This document shows, one piece after another, positions 1 to 9,262 of a DNA stretch of 64,000 bases (position 1 is the stretch's first letter; each line of letters begins with the position of its first letter). The translations under genes were made by a program, and so were the position numbers. Source of the stretch: Bacteroidales bacterium (GTDB lineage Bacteria > Bacteroidota > Bacteroidia > Bacteroidales > Marinilabiliaceae); the NCBI GenBank assembly GCA_003249255.1, contig QKJP01000060.1:1-64000 (forward strand). The letters are read 5' to 3'. The notes beneath the pieces are model-generated. The model was given only the letters and a program-made list of their open reading frames with translations. It was not told the DNA's origin and ran no database searches.

Positions 1-84
1 CGAAATAATCTCCGTTAAGAAGGTTTGCTTTTCCTCATCGCTTAGCTTCAGGAACTCTTGATGTAATTTATTTACTGCCGTCAT
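1..84 (-). CDS. 5' end of a gene running off the left edge
   Basis: The minus strand opens with ATG at 84-82 and stays open for 28 codons to the window edge (MTAVNKLHQEFLKLSDEEKQ, then seven or eight more residues). The peptide is helical and charged, and resembles the start of small cytosolic or antitoxin-like proteins. I do not recognise the family. The start is supported only by the open frame; no clear promoter was seen. Confidence 0.4.
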   Translation of the reverse strand, partial: MTAVNKLHQEFLKLSDEEKQTFLTEIIS

Positions 85-389
85 TGAATCGCTTTTTGTA
101 AAGATAGTAAATAATTCATATCTATATTAGAATAAAGCCTCATTGTTCTAGTTTTGTTATATATGTCCCAGTCTGGAATTCCTTCAGATGGAGAAGGTGT
201 TATGCCTACATAATATTCCCCAGTTCCCCCTAGTTCGCCGTAGCGAATAGATAATGTAAATCGTTCGGCGTATGGCTCTGCCTACGTCGTATACCATAAG
301 CCTCTGGCCGTATAAATACCAAATCCTTGCAGTGTTAATTACAAGGCTTTTTGCGAAAAAATAAGCTTGTATAATAGCTTAAAAGTATT
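85..389. repeat. Intergenic scar with copy a of dispersed repeat R1
   Basis: No gene is seen. Positions about 216-310 match 32008-32110 downstream of the Rhs immunity gene. Shared words in the same order are AGTTCGYCGTAG, TAATGTAAATCGTT, GGCGTA, CTACGTC, TACCA and CCTCTGGCC. A hairpin with a T-run follows in both places. The spacer is probably the decayed 3' side of a former Rhs-type locus. Confidence 0.6.
325..352 (+). terminator. Rho-independent terminator-like hairpin
   Basis: Stem CCTTG (325-329) pairs with CAAGG (342-346), followed by CTTTTT. No intact plus-strand gene lies upstream, so it probably belonged to a gene now lost. The same repeat-then-terminator order recurs at 32008-32158. 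Confidence 0.45.
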
Positions 390-701
390 TTAATGCCTGT
401 AAGCCTGCCTTGCTATAGCATAACGAATATAGGTGTCTATTAGGTTAAAAAGAATGTTTTGTGTATCAGAATCCAGGTCTTGAATTTCTTTTAAGCGTTC
501 GATGTTCTTTTTGTCAAATATAGAATTTAGGCCTTCTCCAACCAGGTAATCAAGGCTAACTCCAAAAGCATCTGCTATTTTTTTAGCTATTTCTATGGAT
601 GGTATAGCATCCTGTCTTTCGTATTTACCAACCATTACTTGAGATATGCCTGTTTTAGTGGCAAGATCGTTTTGCGACCAATTGTTCTTTTTTCTCAGTT
701 G
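390..701 (-). pseudogene. Xre-type HTH regulator lacking its start
   Basis: The frame encodes a classic HTH_3 domain: QLRKKNNWSQNDLATKTG, then ISQVMVGKYERQ, then AKKIADAFGVSLDYLVGEG, with a short helical tail ending RQAYRH. The visible ATG at 635 falls inside the recognition helix, so it cannot be the natural start. The frame stays open upstream of QLRKK with no ATG, GTG or TTG, and homology ends near 701. A neighbour on the other strand also loses its 5' end there. I read it as a decapitated antitoxin or regulator. Expression from a non-canonical start cannot be excluded. Confidence 0.6.
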
Positions 702-973
702 ATGCTGAAAAAGATTTTGAGAATAATATCGATTACTTGTTAGAAGAATGGTCTTTTACTTTAGCAGAAGAGTTTGTACAAAGAGTAGATGAAATATTAA
801 CTACCCTAAAAGGCGGATCAGTAAGTTATCAAGCTTCCAATTATAATGAGATTTTTATATGTGTTGTTTGTAAGCAGATCACTTTGTATTATAAAGAAAA
901 GGGTACATCAGAAATAGAGTTAGTTCGTTTTAGGAATAATTTTCATGATAAGAGTAAATTAGGTTTTGATTAG
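694..973 (+). pseudogene. RelE/ParE-family toxin fragment lacking its start
   Basis: The in-frame sequence FSVDAEKDFENNIDYLLEEW followed by SFTLAEEFVQRVDEILTTLK has the two-helix N-terminal pattern of ParE/RelE ribonuclease/gyrase toxins. It ends with the usual beta-rich half and a basic tail (RFRNNFHDKSK). Length of about 93 residues fits the family. No ATG precedes the conserved start; the first usable codon is TTG at 737, which would drop the first helix. It is head to head with the HTH remnant and both fuse at about 694-703, so a deletion probably removed both starts and the promoter between them. Confidence 0.55.
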
Positions 974-977
974 GAAT

Positions 978-1112
978 GGGGGCACGGAGGCACAAGGTTT
1001 TTGTTTCGAAATTATCAAACTCTGAGTCTCAGAGCCTCTGTGTTGATGTTTTTTAACGTCATGCCAATCACTTTTGTATTGTACATAATTGCGGACATTC
1101 AGAAAAATAATT
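978..1112 (+). repeat. Dispersed repeat R2, copy 1
   Basis: About 135 bp shared with 14839-14975 and, inverted, with 26637-26710. The left half is an imperfect palindrome around GGGGCACRRAGRCAC and AGYCTCTGTGTTGAT. The right end is ATAATTGCGGAYATTC followed by an A/T tail. No open frame is present. The rest of the spacer to 1219 shows nothing else I recognise. Confidence 0.75.
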
Positions 1113-1219
1113 CATGAAGTAACAGAAGATGCAATTATTATTGTTGATATCTTCCACATCAGTCAGCATCCCCAAAAAAACAATCGAGTAAAAGAACAAT
1201 AAATACCCTGAAACGTTTT

Positions 1220-1249
1220 TTTGAATTGTACCGATTCTGTATAACTTTG
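1220..1249 (+). promoter_or_regulatory. Bacteroidota-type promoter of the UPF0104 gene
   Basis: TTTG at 1220-1223 is followed 18 nt later by TAACTTTG at 1242-1249, a perfect match to the -7 consensus TAnnTTTG. It lies 22 bp before the ATG of the next gene. Confidence 0.6.
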
Positions 1250-1271
1250 TTTGTTTTAATAGACACAGGAT

Positions 1272-2342
1272 ATGGTTGATAATTCAGGAAAAATATTAAA
1301 AAGCATAAATCCAACGAAAATCGCTCTGCCAATAATTATTGGTTTAGTAGTAACCGGGTATATGCTATACCAAGAGTTTGATCCCTCCACCATTTCTGCA
1401 TTAAGCTTTACTTACCAATCCATTTTCTGGTTTCTGATTTCCTTTTTGATGATGGCTATTCGCGACTTTGGCTACATGCTTCGGGTGCGAATTTTAACTT
1501 CAAAAGAATTGAGTTGGCGAAAAGTGTTTAACATTGTGATGTTGTGGGAATTTACATCCGCCATCACGCCATCCGCCATTGGAGGAACCAGTGTCGCGAT
1601 CTTTTTTTTAAATAAAGAAGGTCTTAAAATTGGACGCAGTACTGCTGTTGTGATGGTTACTTCCTTTTTAGATGAATTGTATTTTATTGTTACTTTCCCG
1701 TTAATCATTTTGTTTGTAGGCTTATCGGATGTCTTTTCTTTTGGCGGAACAGATTTGGTTGGTACATCCTGGTTTCAGAACAAGTTTTTTATGTTCGCGC
1801 TTATTGGATATTCGCTAAAGCTGTTGTATACATTGGTGATTAGTTACGGGTTATTCTTAAACCCACGGGGGTTAAAGTGGCTGTTGTTGTGGATATTTAA
1901 GTTGCCAATTATTCGCAAATGGCGGCCTCAGGCTAATGAATCAGGTTCTGATCTTGTTGCCACTTCAAAAGAATTTAAAGTATGGCCGTTCAGATACTGG
2001 ATCAAAGCTTTTATGGCTACAGCCATCAGTTGGACGGCCAGGTATTGGGTTGTAAATACCTTAATCATTACGTTTTTTGGAATTACGTTGCTTAACTGGG
2101 ATGAACATATTCTGATTTTTGGAAAACAACTTGTGATGTGGATCATGATGTTGATCAGTCCAACACCGGGAGGAAGTGGATTTGCTGAATGGGTTTTCAA
2201 AGAGTTTTTAACCAATTATATTCCTGTCGGAACCGGTGTAGCCTTAGCCTTCTTTTGGCGCTTGGTGAGTTATTATCCCTATTTAATTGTAGGCGCTTTT
2301 ATTGTCCCTCGATGGGTACGTAAACATTTCGTGAAGAGTTAA
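1272..2342 (+). CDS. UPF0104/LPG-synthase-TM-like integral membrane protein
   Basis: The 356-residue protein has about eight hydrophobic segments and matches the membrane part of lysylphosphatidylglycerol synthases (the UPF0104/AglD-like group), without the C-terminal aminoacyl-transfer domain. Family-typical stretches are SAITPSAIGGTSVAIFFL near residue 100, an SFLDELYF motif, and the C-terminal signature SPTPGGSGFAEW. Members of this membrane family are linked to lipid flipping or polyprenol-linked sugar transfer in the cytoplasmic membrane; the substrate here cannot be told. It has its own promoter and is monocistronic, with a short gap to the next gene. A glycolipid role is inference. Confidence 0.75.
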   Translation: MVDNSGKILKSINPTKIALPIIIGLVVTGYMLYQEFDPSTISALSFTYQSIFWFLISFLMMAIRDFGYMLRVRILTSKELSWRKVFNIVMLWEFTSAITPSAIGGTSVAIFFLNKEGLKIGRSTAVVMVTSFLDELYFIVTFPLIILFVGLSDVFSFGGTDLVGTSWFQNKFFMFALIGYSLKLLYTLVISYGLFLNPRGLKWLLLWIFKLPIIRKWRPQANESGSDLVATSKEFKVWPFRYWIKAFMATAISWTARYWVVNTLIITFFGITLLNWDEHILIFGKQLVMWIMMLISPTPGGSGFAEWVFKEFLTNYIPVGTGVALAFFWRLVSYYPYLIVGAFIVPRWVRKHFVKS

Positions 2343-2383
2343 TTAATTTTGATAAAAAAGTTAAATTTTGTGACAAAAAGTTA

Positions 2384-2413
2384 TTGATCGTTGTGTCGGT
2401 TTCGTTATATTGC
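2384..2413 (+). promoter_or_regulatory. Possible promoter of the lipoprotein-kinase pair
   Basis: TTG at 2384-2386 is followed 19 nt later by TATATTGC at 2406-2413, a partial match to TAnnTTTG, just ahead of the lipoprotein ATG at 2432. Moderate to weak. Confidence 0.35.
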
Positions 2414-2431
2414 GATCGTAAAAGAAAAACT

Positions 2432-3253
2432 ATGCCACACCAAAACTTAAACCTGAATTTTCTTTTCGTAATACTGTTATTCGTTTTGAGTAGTTGTTCA
2501 AAAGGAAGAGATAAATGTCAAGAAACCAATGAGCTTACTAAACGGGAGCTGATAATTTATTGTGAAAATGCAATGGTATCTCCCATTTTAGCTATGAAAG
2601 ACGAGTTTGAGAAGAAATACGATTGCAAAATTCAAATACATAACGATTGCGAACAGAATTTGATTGGTAACATTAATCAGTCAAAAAAGGGAGATTTATA
2701 TATCCCGGCATCCAATGTTTCTTTTTCAACATTTTCTAATAAAACAGGTGTCGAATTAACTGATTCCATGTTTATTGGCTTTAATAAACTGGTATTCATG
2801 GTTAGAAAAGGTAATCCAACCGGTTTTGATGGATGTTTTTCCGGTTTATTAAATGGTCAAAAGTCTCTTATTATTGCCAATCCTGAAACCAGTTCATTAG
2901 GAAGAATAACAAAGAAAGTTTTAATTGATAATGGTGTTTATGATCAAGTAATGAATAATATCATTTCCTTAACACCCGATTCTAAAGGCTTAGTTAAGTC
3001 TTTGGAGAATGATAAAGCTGAGGTAATTGTTAATTGGGAGAGTAGTTTTTATGAGAATGACAATGACAAAGCCGTTGATGCATTTGCATTGTATTCAGCA
3101 AAAAGTGAAAGTTTTCCTGTTTACGCAGCTACTTTATCGTGTTCAAAAAATTCTGATCTGGCCAAAGAGTTTTTAAAATACTCAGATTCTAAAAACGCAG
3201 AAATTGCATTAAGAAAGTACGGATTTAGCAAAAGGGAGACGATTATTTTTTAA
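2432..3253 (+). CDS. ModA-like periplasmic-binding lipoprotein
   Basis: A 273-aa protein with a lipoprotein signal: hydrophobic [13 protein letters not shown], with the lipobox cysteine following LSS. I chose the ATG at 2432 because it puts the signal peptide at the N-terminus; the frame is open further upstream. The mature part resembles type II extracellular solute-binding proteins of the molybdate/sulfate kind ([49 protein letters not shown]). No ABC permease or ATPase is nearby. Instead a hybrid histidine kinase follows after 28 bp, so it may present a ligand to that kinase rather than to a transporter. The ligand is unknown. Confidence 0.75.
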   Translation: MPHQNLNLNFLFVILLFVLSSCSKGRDKCQETNELTKRELIIYCENAMVSPILAMKDEFEKKYDCKIQIHNDCEQNLIGNINQSKKGDLYIPASNVSFSTFSNKTGVELTDSMFIGFNKLVFMVRKGNPTGFDGCFSGLLNGQKSLIIANPETSSLGRITKKVLIDNGVYDQVMNNIISLTPDSKGLVKSLENDKAEVIVNWESSFYENDNDKAVDAFALYSAKSESFPVYAATLSCSKNSDLAKEFLKYSDSKNAEIALRKYGFSKRETIIF

Positions 3254-3281
3254 ATTTGGGATAAAAATAATCAAATCTAGA

Positions 3282-6200
3282 GTGGGAAAGAATAAATTGA
3301 TATCAAGGTTTTCTCTGTTCAGAGAACCGATTATTAATAAGTTGTATATATTGTTAGCAATCTTTTTGCTAACAATAATTGCCATTATTAGTGTTGAGCA
3401 TTACTTTGATCAGACTTATACCCATAAATATCAGGAACGTACTGCAAATCAGGAGCAGCTTAAGAAATTGGAACATTTGTTAAGTTATAACTTCCAAAAA
3501 CTTAATATCCTGTTTATTAAGTTTCCATCAATTACGCATGAAAAGCAATTGCAAAATGCAGAAAATGAAATTCGGAAACTAACCCGTCAAACCAATGATA
3601 TCTTAAATGTTATCGATCAGGGTGGCGAAATACGGAACGTTAAATCAGTTAATCTTCAAGCACAAGATGAAATAATTGAGGTTATTAAATACTCAAAAGA
3701 TCGTTATACCGGTGATATTGAAGAGGTCAGAGAATTAATTCCTCAGTTAAACGATTTATTTACTTTATCCGGAAAAATTGGTGGTGTAATTGATGAAAAA
3801 TTACGAGATAAAGATTCTGATCCTGAGAAATTTGATAAGACTACCAATTTTTATATCAAACAAGCCGAGTCCTCTTTTAGTCGTATTAATGATATTGAAA
3901 ATCAAATATCTTATGACATTAACAAAAGGCTGGATCAATTAAACAATACTTCGATTAATGTTTACAACCGTTATATTCGGCTAAAATATTATTCCTTAAT
4001 TTTCTTTACGCTTTTTGCAATTATACTCACCTACTTTTTGATTTCTCAGATCAAGAATTTGATTTTGAACAGGAAAAAAGCAGAGGAAAATAACCGTAAA
4101 TTAATTCAGGCAATCGAGCAAAGTCCCATGTCTTTAATGATTACTGATACACGAGGAAATGTGGAGTATGTCAATAAAGGATTTGAGAAATTCAGGCAAG
4201 TTAATATAAATGCGTTTGGCAAGGAAAGTGCCCATAAAAAAGGACTAAATTCAAGAGATGAATTTGCTGATGTACTTTTGCAAACGATTCAAGAAGGCCG
4301 TGTATGGACCGGCGAAATTTCAAGTTCACGAGAAGATGGTTCTGTATTTTGGGAAAAGGTTTTAATATCGCCTGTATTAAGTGAAGATAAAACCATTTCA
4401 AACTACATTGCCATTAAGGAAGATACTACTGAAAAGAAATTACTTACAGAATCCTTAAAAGAAACCAACCGCTCACTTTCTACGATTACTGAGAATCTTC
4501 CGGTTGGGATCTTAATTGTAAATCAGGAACGTGAGATCATACAGGTTAATGATACAGCCGCTAAAATTATGGGCTTTGGATCGACCAAAGAAGCCATGAC
4601 TCATATTTCCGGTCGTTCTTATCACGATTATTTCGTGACGGTTAAAAAGGAGGATTTTATTAATGCTCAATCAGGTATTACGGTAACTTCGTTGGAGGAA
4701 CGCATCGAAGTGAAGGAAAATAATATTTCAAGAGAGATCTTGAAGAATATCATCCCAATCACACTGAATAACGAAGAAGTGTTTCTGGAAGCCTTTATGG
4801 ACATTAGTGCTCAAAAGGAAATTCAGAAAAAAGAAGCTGAATCCAATAAAGCTAAATCTGAATTTTTAGCCAATATGAGTCACGAAATCAGGACTCCAAT
4901 GAATGGAATTATTGGAGCAACCGAACTGCTTTCTAAAACTCAAATGGATAAGGAACAAAGTAATGTTGTTTCTATTATCAGTCGTTCATGTGATAATTTA
5001 TTAGGGATCATCAACGATATTCTTGATTTTTCGAAGATTGAAGCCGGTAAGATGAATATAGAATCTTATCATTTTAATTTGCATTCAACGGTTGATTATC
5101 TTTTAGATCAAATGTCATTTAAAGCCAAGGATAAAGGCATTGAGATTTTAAGTGATATTTCAGATACGATTCCACATATTTTGATTGGTGACGAAGGGCG
5201 TTTGATTCAGGTTTTAGTGAACTTAATGGGAAATGCTGTTAAATTTACAAATGAAGGTGAAGTTGTAATAAAAGTTGATATTGAACAGCAGAAGGGTTCT
5301 GATATCATGTTACATTTTGCGGTTGAAGATTCTGGCATTGGAATTCCTAAAGATAAACTGGAAAAAATATTTGAATCTTTTACACAAGCTGATGGATCAA
5401 CAACTCGTAAGTTTGGAGGAACTGGCCTGGGAACCAGCATTTCCAAAATGTTAATTGAACTGATGGGCGGAAAGATCTGGGTCGAAAGTCCAAATCCCAA
5501 TTTTACCTGGTCCAAAGAGAATCCGGGATCCGTTTTCCACTTTGCTTTACCATTTGAAATAGAAAAGAATCAATCCTATCATCAAATTAATCAGGAGTTG
5601 TTTGGTAAGGTGAAGGCTTTAATTGTAGATAATCATCGAACCAACCTGTTATTGCTAAAGAAGACATTAACCAACTGGGGAATCCTTTCCGAGACTGTTA
5701 AAGATGAAACAGATGCTTTTTCTGAGTTAGCAAAGGAAGGTGATTTTAATTTGGTTATTGTTGATAGTCATGTGTTTAGTTCTACCGATAATACCTTTAT
5801 TAACAATGTTAAAGAGAGATATCCTGAAATTAAAGTAATCTTGTTCTCTTCCGGTACTATGTGGAAGTCTGCATCGGATAATAAGCATATTGATTATGTA
5901 CTTATGAAACCGATTAAGCATAATGAGCTTTTAAAAAACATTGAACGTTTGTTTTTAAAAGATATAAAAACCTCGGGTGAAGAAGGGCAGGTAGACTTTT
6001 ATGAACGCATTAAGGATAAACGTGTGTTATTAGTGGAAGACAACATTATCAATCAGAAGATTGCTGAAAAGATGTTAAGTCGTCTTGGCTTAATTTCTGA
6101 AATTGCGAATAATGGAGAGATCGCTGTAGATATGGTTACCAAGGCTGAGGCTGATTATTACAGTCTGATTTTTATGGATGTTCAAATGCCGGTAATGAAT

Positions 6201-6377
6201 GGTTTGGATGCAACCAGTAAATTGCGTGAACTTCAAGTTAAAACTCCAATTATTGCCATGACTGCAAATGCCTTAAAAGGGGATCGTGAAGTATGTATTA
6301 ATGCAGGGATGGATGATTACATTGGTAAGCCTGTCAAAATGGATGCTTTAGAATCAGTGATAGATCAATGGATTTAG
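3282..6377 (+). CDS. Hybrid histidine kinase with two PAS and two receiver domains
   Basis: A 1031-aa membrane sensor starting at GTG. Order: TM1 (about 20-38); a roughly 195-residue helical periplasmic region; TM2 (about 236-256); PAS1 (about 274-395); PAS2 (about 398-510); HisKA with [15 protein letters not shown] and phospho-accepting His534; HATPase with N-box [13 protein letters not shown] and glycine boxes DSGIGIP and GGTGLGTS; a divergent receiver (about 782-895) keeping Asp828 and KP; and a canonical receiver (about 914-1031) with VEDN, Asp966 in FMDVQMP, and GKPV. No HPt or DNA-binding domain is fused, so output must go through another protein. Pairing with the binding lipoprotein 28 bp upstream suggests a periplasmic ligand sensor. 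The signal is unknown. Confidence 0.9.
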   Translation: MGKNKLISRFSLFREPIINKLYILLAIFLLTIIAIISVEHYFDQTYTHKYQERTANQEQLKKLEHLLSYNFQKLNILFIKFPSITHEKQLQNAENEIRKLTRQTNDILNVIDQGGEIRNVKSVNLQAQDEIIEVIKYSKDRYTGDIEEVRELIPQLNDLFTLSGKIGGVIDEKLRDKDSDPEKFDKTTNFYIKQAESSFSRINDIENQISYDINKRLDQLNNTSINVYNRYIRLKYYSLIFFTLFAIILTYFLISQIKNLILNRKKAEENNRKLIQAIEQSPMSLMITDTRGNVEYVNKGFEKFRQVNINAFGKESAHKKGLNSRDEFADVLLQTIQEGRVWTGEISSSREDGSVFWEKVLISPVLSEDKTISNYIAIKEDTTEKKLLTESLKETNRSLSTITENLPVGILIVNQEREIIQVNDTAAKIMGFGSTKEAMTHISGRSYHDYFVTVKKEDFINAQSGITVTSLEERIEVKENNISREILKNIIPITLNNEEVFLEAFMDISAQKEIQKKEAESNKAKSEFLANMSHEIRTPMNGIIGATELLSKTQMDKEQSNVVSIISRSCDNLLGIINDILDFSKIEAGKMNIESYHFNLHSTVDYLLDQMSFKAKDKGIEILSDISDTIPHILIGDEGRLIQVLVNLMGNAVKFTNEGEVVIKVDIEQQKGSDIMLHFAVEDSGIGIPKDKLEKIFESFTQADGSTTRKFGGTGLGTSISKMLIELMGGKIWVESPNPNFTWSKENPGSVFHFALPFEIEKNQSYHQINQELFGKVKALIVDNHRTNLLLLKKTLTNWGILSETVKDETDAFSELAKEGDFNLVIVDSHVFSSTDNTFINNVKERYPEIKVILFSSGTMWKSASDNKHIDYVLMKPIKHNELLKNIERLFLKDIKTSGEEGQVDFYERIKDKRVLLVEDNIINQKIAEKMLSRLGLISEIANNGEIAVDMVTKAEADYYSLIFMDVQMPVMNGLDATSKLRELQVKTPIIAMTANALKGDREVCINAGMDDYIGKPVKMDALESVIDQWI

Positions 6378-6400
6378 GTCAAGTCTATATTTGCTTCAGG

Positions 6401-6427
6401 AACCAATAAAATTGGTTATGCTTTTTT
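6401..6427 (+). terminator. Terminator after the hybrid kinase
   Basis: AACCAAT and ATTGGTT form a 7-bp stem with a 3-nt loop, followed closely by CTTTTTT. It lies 24 bp after the kinase stop codon. Confidence 0.6.
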
Positions 6428-6601
6428 ATCATGATACATTTAGAAAGCATAATTGCTTGTTTTATTAAGAATGAACTCCTTCAACAATTGAATGCATTCT
6501 TTTTATAGAATACTCACGATAGAAATCAATTGAATTTGTAATCTGAGGTTTCAAATTTTTAGTGTCAAGGCATAATGTGTAATAGCCATTACAAAAAAAG
6601 A

Positions 6602-8269
6602 TTATGCGTTATTTACTTTTAAGCTTTGAAACTTACCATTAATAACCAATCCATCTAAATTCATGTTTTTAGCTGAATTTAAAGCGTTTTGGCTAGTGTG
6701 AACAATTGGTTCACCTTTAATGTTAAATGATGTATTTATTAAGGCTTTAATGTTATGATGCTGATCGAGATAGCTTAACAGATCAAAAAGCCAAGGATTG
6801 TCAATTTTTTCTTCAATGGTTTGAATTCTTGCAGTTCCGTTGATGTGCGTTATTCCTTCGAGTTCTTTTTTAAACTCTTCTTTAATCGCAAAGTCGAGTA
6901 GCATAAGCTGGCTTAGGTGGTGCATTTCATTCAGTCCTGTTACCTTTTTTGCATTGCATTCTAACATAACCGGAGCTACGGGTCTGTACCATTCTCTTTT
7001 TTTGTGTACCATGCTAACTTTATCGGCCAGTTTTTTTGAGTTTGGTAGCGCTAAAATGCTTCGGTTTCCTAAGGCACGAGGACCCATTTCGGCATTGCCA
7101 TTGCATACCGCAATAACCTTGTTGTTAAGTAATGCAAGGGCACACTCTTTCACATCTTCGTGAGTGTAGGTGAATGCATCGGTTTGTAATCCCCAATTGT
7201 TCAGATATGGGGAATGTTGAGAAATTTTCCCGTGTTTATGGTATTCAAGTAGAGCTGCTGCACCTAAGGAAAGTCCGCTGTCATCAGGGCAAGGAGGTAT
7301 AAAAATATCTTTGAAAAGATTCTTTTGGACTAGGGTTGAATTCGTTACAATGTTTAGAGCAGAGCCTCCGGAATAATACAGATACTCAGTACCCGTTTTT
7401 TCTTGGAGTTGAGTAATCTTTTTTAAAAAGTCTCTTTCGAAGATCTGGTGTAAGGTGGCAACGATATCTTGTAAAAAAGGATCGTTCGTGTTTAAGTGTT
7501 TGCTTTTCCAATTGAATTTTTCTTGGGCTAGTTGAAAAAAAACTTTTTTGTCACCCCAATTGTTAGCGAAATAGTCATTTTCTAGTAGCCAGGCTTCAAT
7601 TTTGGGATCGTAATTTCCAAAAGCAGCCAAACCCATCATCTTTCCCGGAACGCTGTTTTGCTCTTTGTATTTTGCCCCGATGATGCCAAATACTATCGCA
7701 TTGGCGTTAAAAAATGAAGAAAGGAATTTTAAATCCCAATGTGCTTCGATGGGTGTGATAGTCTGATTCTTATATATCCATGCTGAAAAATTGGATAAAC
7801 TGGCTCCTCCATCAAAATGAACCAACAGGCTATTTTCTTTAAAAGATTGGCAGAAAGGTAAATTTGCACCAATATGAGCTAATTCATGATTAATCACATG
7901 AGCTTCTTTTTCGTGATTGAGCCACCAGCACCTTCCTTTTTCAGGATGTGGAGAAAGGGAGTTGGCTAAGGGACCTTCAAATCTAAACCTACCACAAGAA
8001 GATAAAAAAGTACGGCCGACTACGTTATCCACAAAAACAAGATCGTAATCCATCGGAGATAATAGTTCTTCTTGTTTTAGTAACTCATAAAGGTGATCAA
8101 AAAGGCGGTTGTCATGTTTTTTTCTGGTATGCCGCTCTAAACTTAAGTGGCGAATGACTTTACCTTGATGCATCAATGTTAAGGCATGATCGTGAACGTA
8201 AAAAGGAGTAGCGCTGTTTAGGCGATCCTGTATACCATATATTGCAAGCGTAGGTTTGTTTTTTTGCAT
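6602..8269 (-). CDS. NodU/CmcH-family O-carbamoyltransferase
   Basis: A 555-aa protein with the two-part NodU/CmcH/TobZ architecture. The N-terminal Kae1-like domain has the metal-binding INHELAH (His128, His132), HFDGGAS and PGKMMGLAAFG. The C-terminal part has CPDDSGLSLGAA, EMGPRALGNRSILA, RPVAPVM and INTSFNIKGEPIV. Such enzymes transfer a carbamoyl group from carbamoyl phosphate, via carbamoyl-adenylate, to hydroxyls on sugars or natural products. It is the last gene of a five-gene operon, 6 bp after its neighbour. With a glycan deacetylase and a GT-C-like protein in the operon, a surface-glycan acceptor is likely, but this is inference. A palindrome (GCATAAT...ATTATGC, 6569-6607) overlaps the stop. 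Confidence 0.85.
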   Translation of the reverse strand: MQKNKPTLAIYGIQDRLNSATPFYVHDHALTLMHQGKVIRHLSLERHTRKKHDNRLFDHLYELLKQEELLSPMDYDLVFVDNVVGRTFLSSCGRFRFEGPLANSLSPHPEKGRCWWLNHEKEAHVINHELAHIGANLPFCQSFKENSLLVHFDGGASLSNFSAWIYKNQTITPIEAHWDLKFLSSFFNANAIVFGIIGAKYKEQNSVPGKMMGLAAFGNYDPKIEAWLLENDYFANNWGDKKVFFQLAQEKFNWKSKHLNTNDPFLQDIVATLHQIFERDFLKKITQLQEKTGTEYLYYSGGSALNIVTNSTLVQKNLFKDIFIPPCPDDSGLSLGAAALLEYHKHGKISQHSPYLNNWGLQTDAFTYTHEDVKECALALLNNKVIAVCNGNAEMGPRALGNRSILALPNSKKLADKVSMVHKKREWYRPVAPVMLECNAKKVTGLNEMHHLSQLMLLDFAIKEEFKKELEGITHINGTARIQTIEEKIDNPWLFDLLSYLDQHHNIKALINTSFNIKGEPIVHTSQNALNSAKNMNLDGLVINGKFQSLKVNNA

Positions 8270-8275
8270 TTGTTT

Positions 8276-9256
8276 TTAAATCAAAAACTGCGCTGTAAAA
8301 GTGATGATTATTAGGAGGTAGAATGTTAACTCTTGAATGAGCGATTTTTTCATTGTTAATAAAAACCTTGATGTCATGATGGATGCACCAATGGCTAAAA
8401 GAGGCCCAACTTCTAATGAAAAATAGGGTGTTAATCCTGCAATTGTACAGCATACAATTAGCCAAATAAAAATTCGATAATGTTTTCTGGAGTTAATCTT
8501 TAGCGAAGGCATGATGCGAAACACCATCAATATGGATAGGAGAATTAGGAAATAGGCTAATCCGTTGTATATTTTTGAAAACAAGTTATGCTCGAAAAAA
8601 GCAACGCCGGAAAAGAAGTTTTCGGTGGTTAAATTTAAAAACCAGAGGTGTTTATCTTGCCAAAAAAACACTCCAAAACTTAGCAGATATGGTAATATTA
8701 GGCCTAAAATAGAGGCCACGGCTGATCGGCCTGTAAGTGACCTGAGGATGACCATGGTAATCCAAATGAGCACGATGAAATAGATGCCTTTTGCATAAAA
8801 TAAAGAACCTACCGAGAGCCAAAAGGCTGCTTCAAAGCACAAGGCCATTGGTTTTCTATTTCCAGTTGCCAGAAAGAGTCTTTCTAATGCCAATAAAAAG
8901 AGCGGGGTAAAAAACCATACCGGATGGAGTTTTTGGATGCTAATAAAGCCGCTAATCAGCACTAAATAGACAAAGCCGGGTAATGGGGTTTGAGTGCTCA
9001 TTAAACTATAGCGGTTTACGATTCGATTGACACCAAAGGCCATTATCGCAGCCAAAAGCATACTGATGGTGGATGCAAAAAATGAGCTGTTTTTAACCAG
9101 TTTTTCAATCAAATTCCAAAGCGGCATAGCAGTTTCATCAGATGGCAAAGCAGGTGTGCTGACATCAAACAAAGCATTTGCCCAAATGCCTATTAAAAAA
9201 ACAGGCAAAAGGGCATAAGAGATAATGGAGTTGCTATTTATAGTTCTGAATAACAT
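8276..9256 (-). CDS. DUF6427-type multi-pass membrane protein
   Basis: 326 residues with roughly ten hydrophobic segments (for example YALLPVFLIGIWANALFD and FFTPLFLLALERLFLATG) and very few charged residues. The N-terminus and size match the DUF6427 family of Bacteroidota inner-membrane proteins, whose function is unknown. It lies between purD and the carbamoyltransferase with 6-bp gaps on both sides, so all three should be co-transcribed. A polymerase- or flippase-like role in envelope glycan assembly is possible but not shown by any motif. Confidence 0.65.
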   Translation of the reverse strand: MLFRTINSNSIISYALLPVFLIGIWANALFDVSTPALPSDETAMPLWNLIEKLVKNSSFFASTISMLLAAIMAFGVNRIVNRYSLMSTQTPLPGFVYLVLISGFISIQKLHPVWFFTPLFLLALERLFLATGNRKPMALCFEAAFWLSVGSLFYAKGIYFIVLIWITMVILRSLTGRSAVASILGLILPYLLSFGVFFWQDKHLWFLNLTTENFFSGVAFFEHNLFSKIYNGLAYFLILLSILMVFRIMPSLKINSRKHYRIFIWLIVCCTIAGLTPYFSLEVGPLLAIGASIMTSRFLLTMKKSLIQELTFYLLIIITFTAQFLI

Positions 9257-9262
9257 ACATTC

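Noticed and set aside
961-1270. Possible insertion sequence at the R2 copy
   Set aside because: There is no transposase frame, and the three copies are only about 75-135 bp; this is a small non-coding repeat, not an IS.
6569-6607. Palindrome GCATAAT...ATTATGC at the carbamoyltransferase stop as a terminator
   Set aside because: There is no T-run after the stem in the direction of the gene, so I do not call it an intrinsic terminator.
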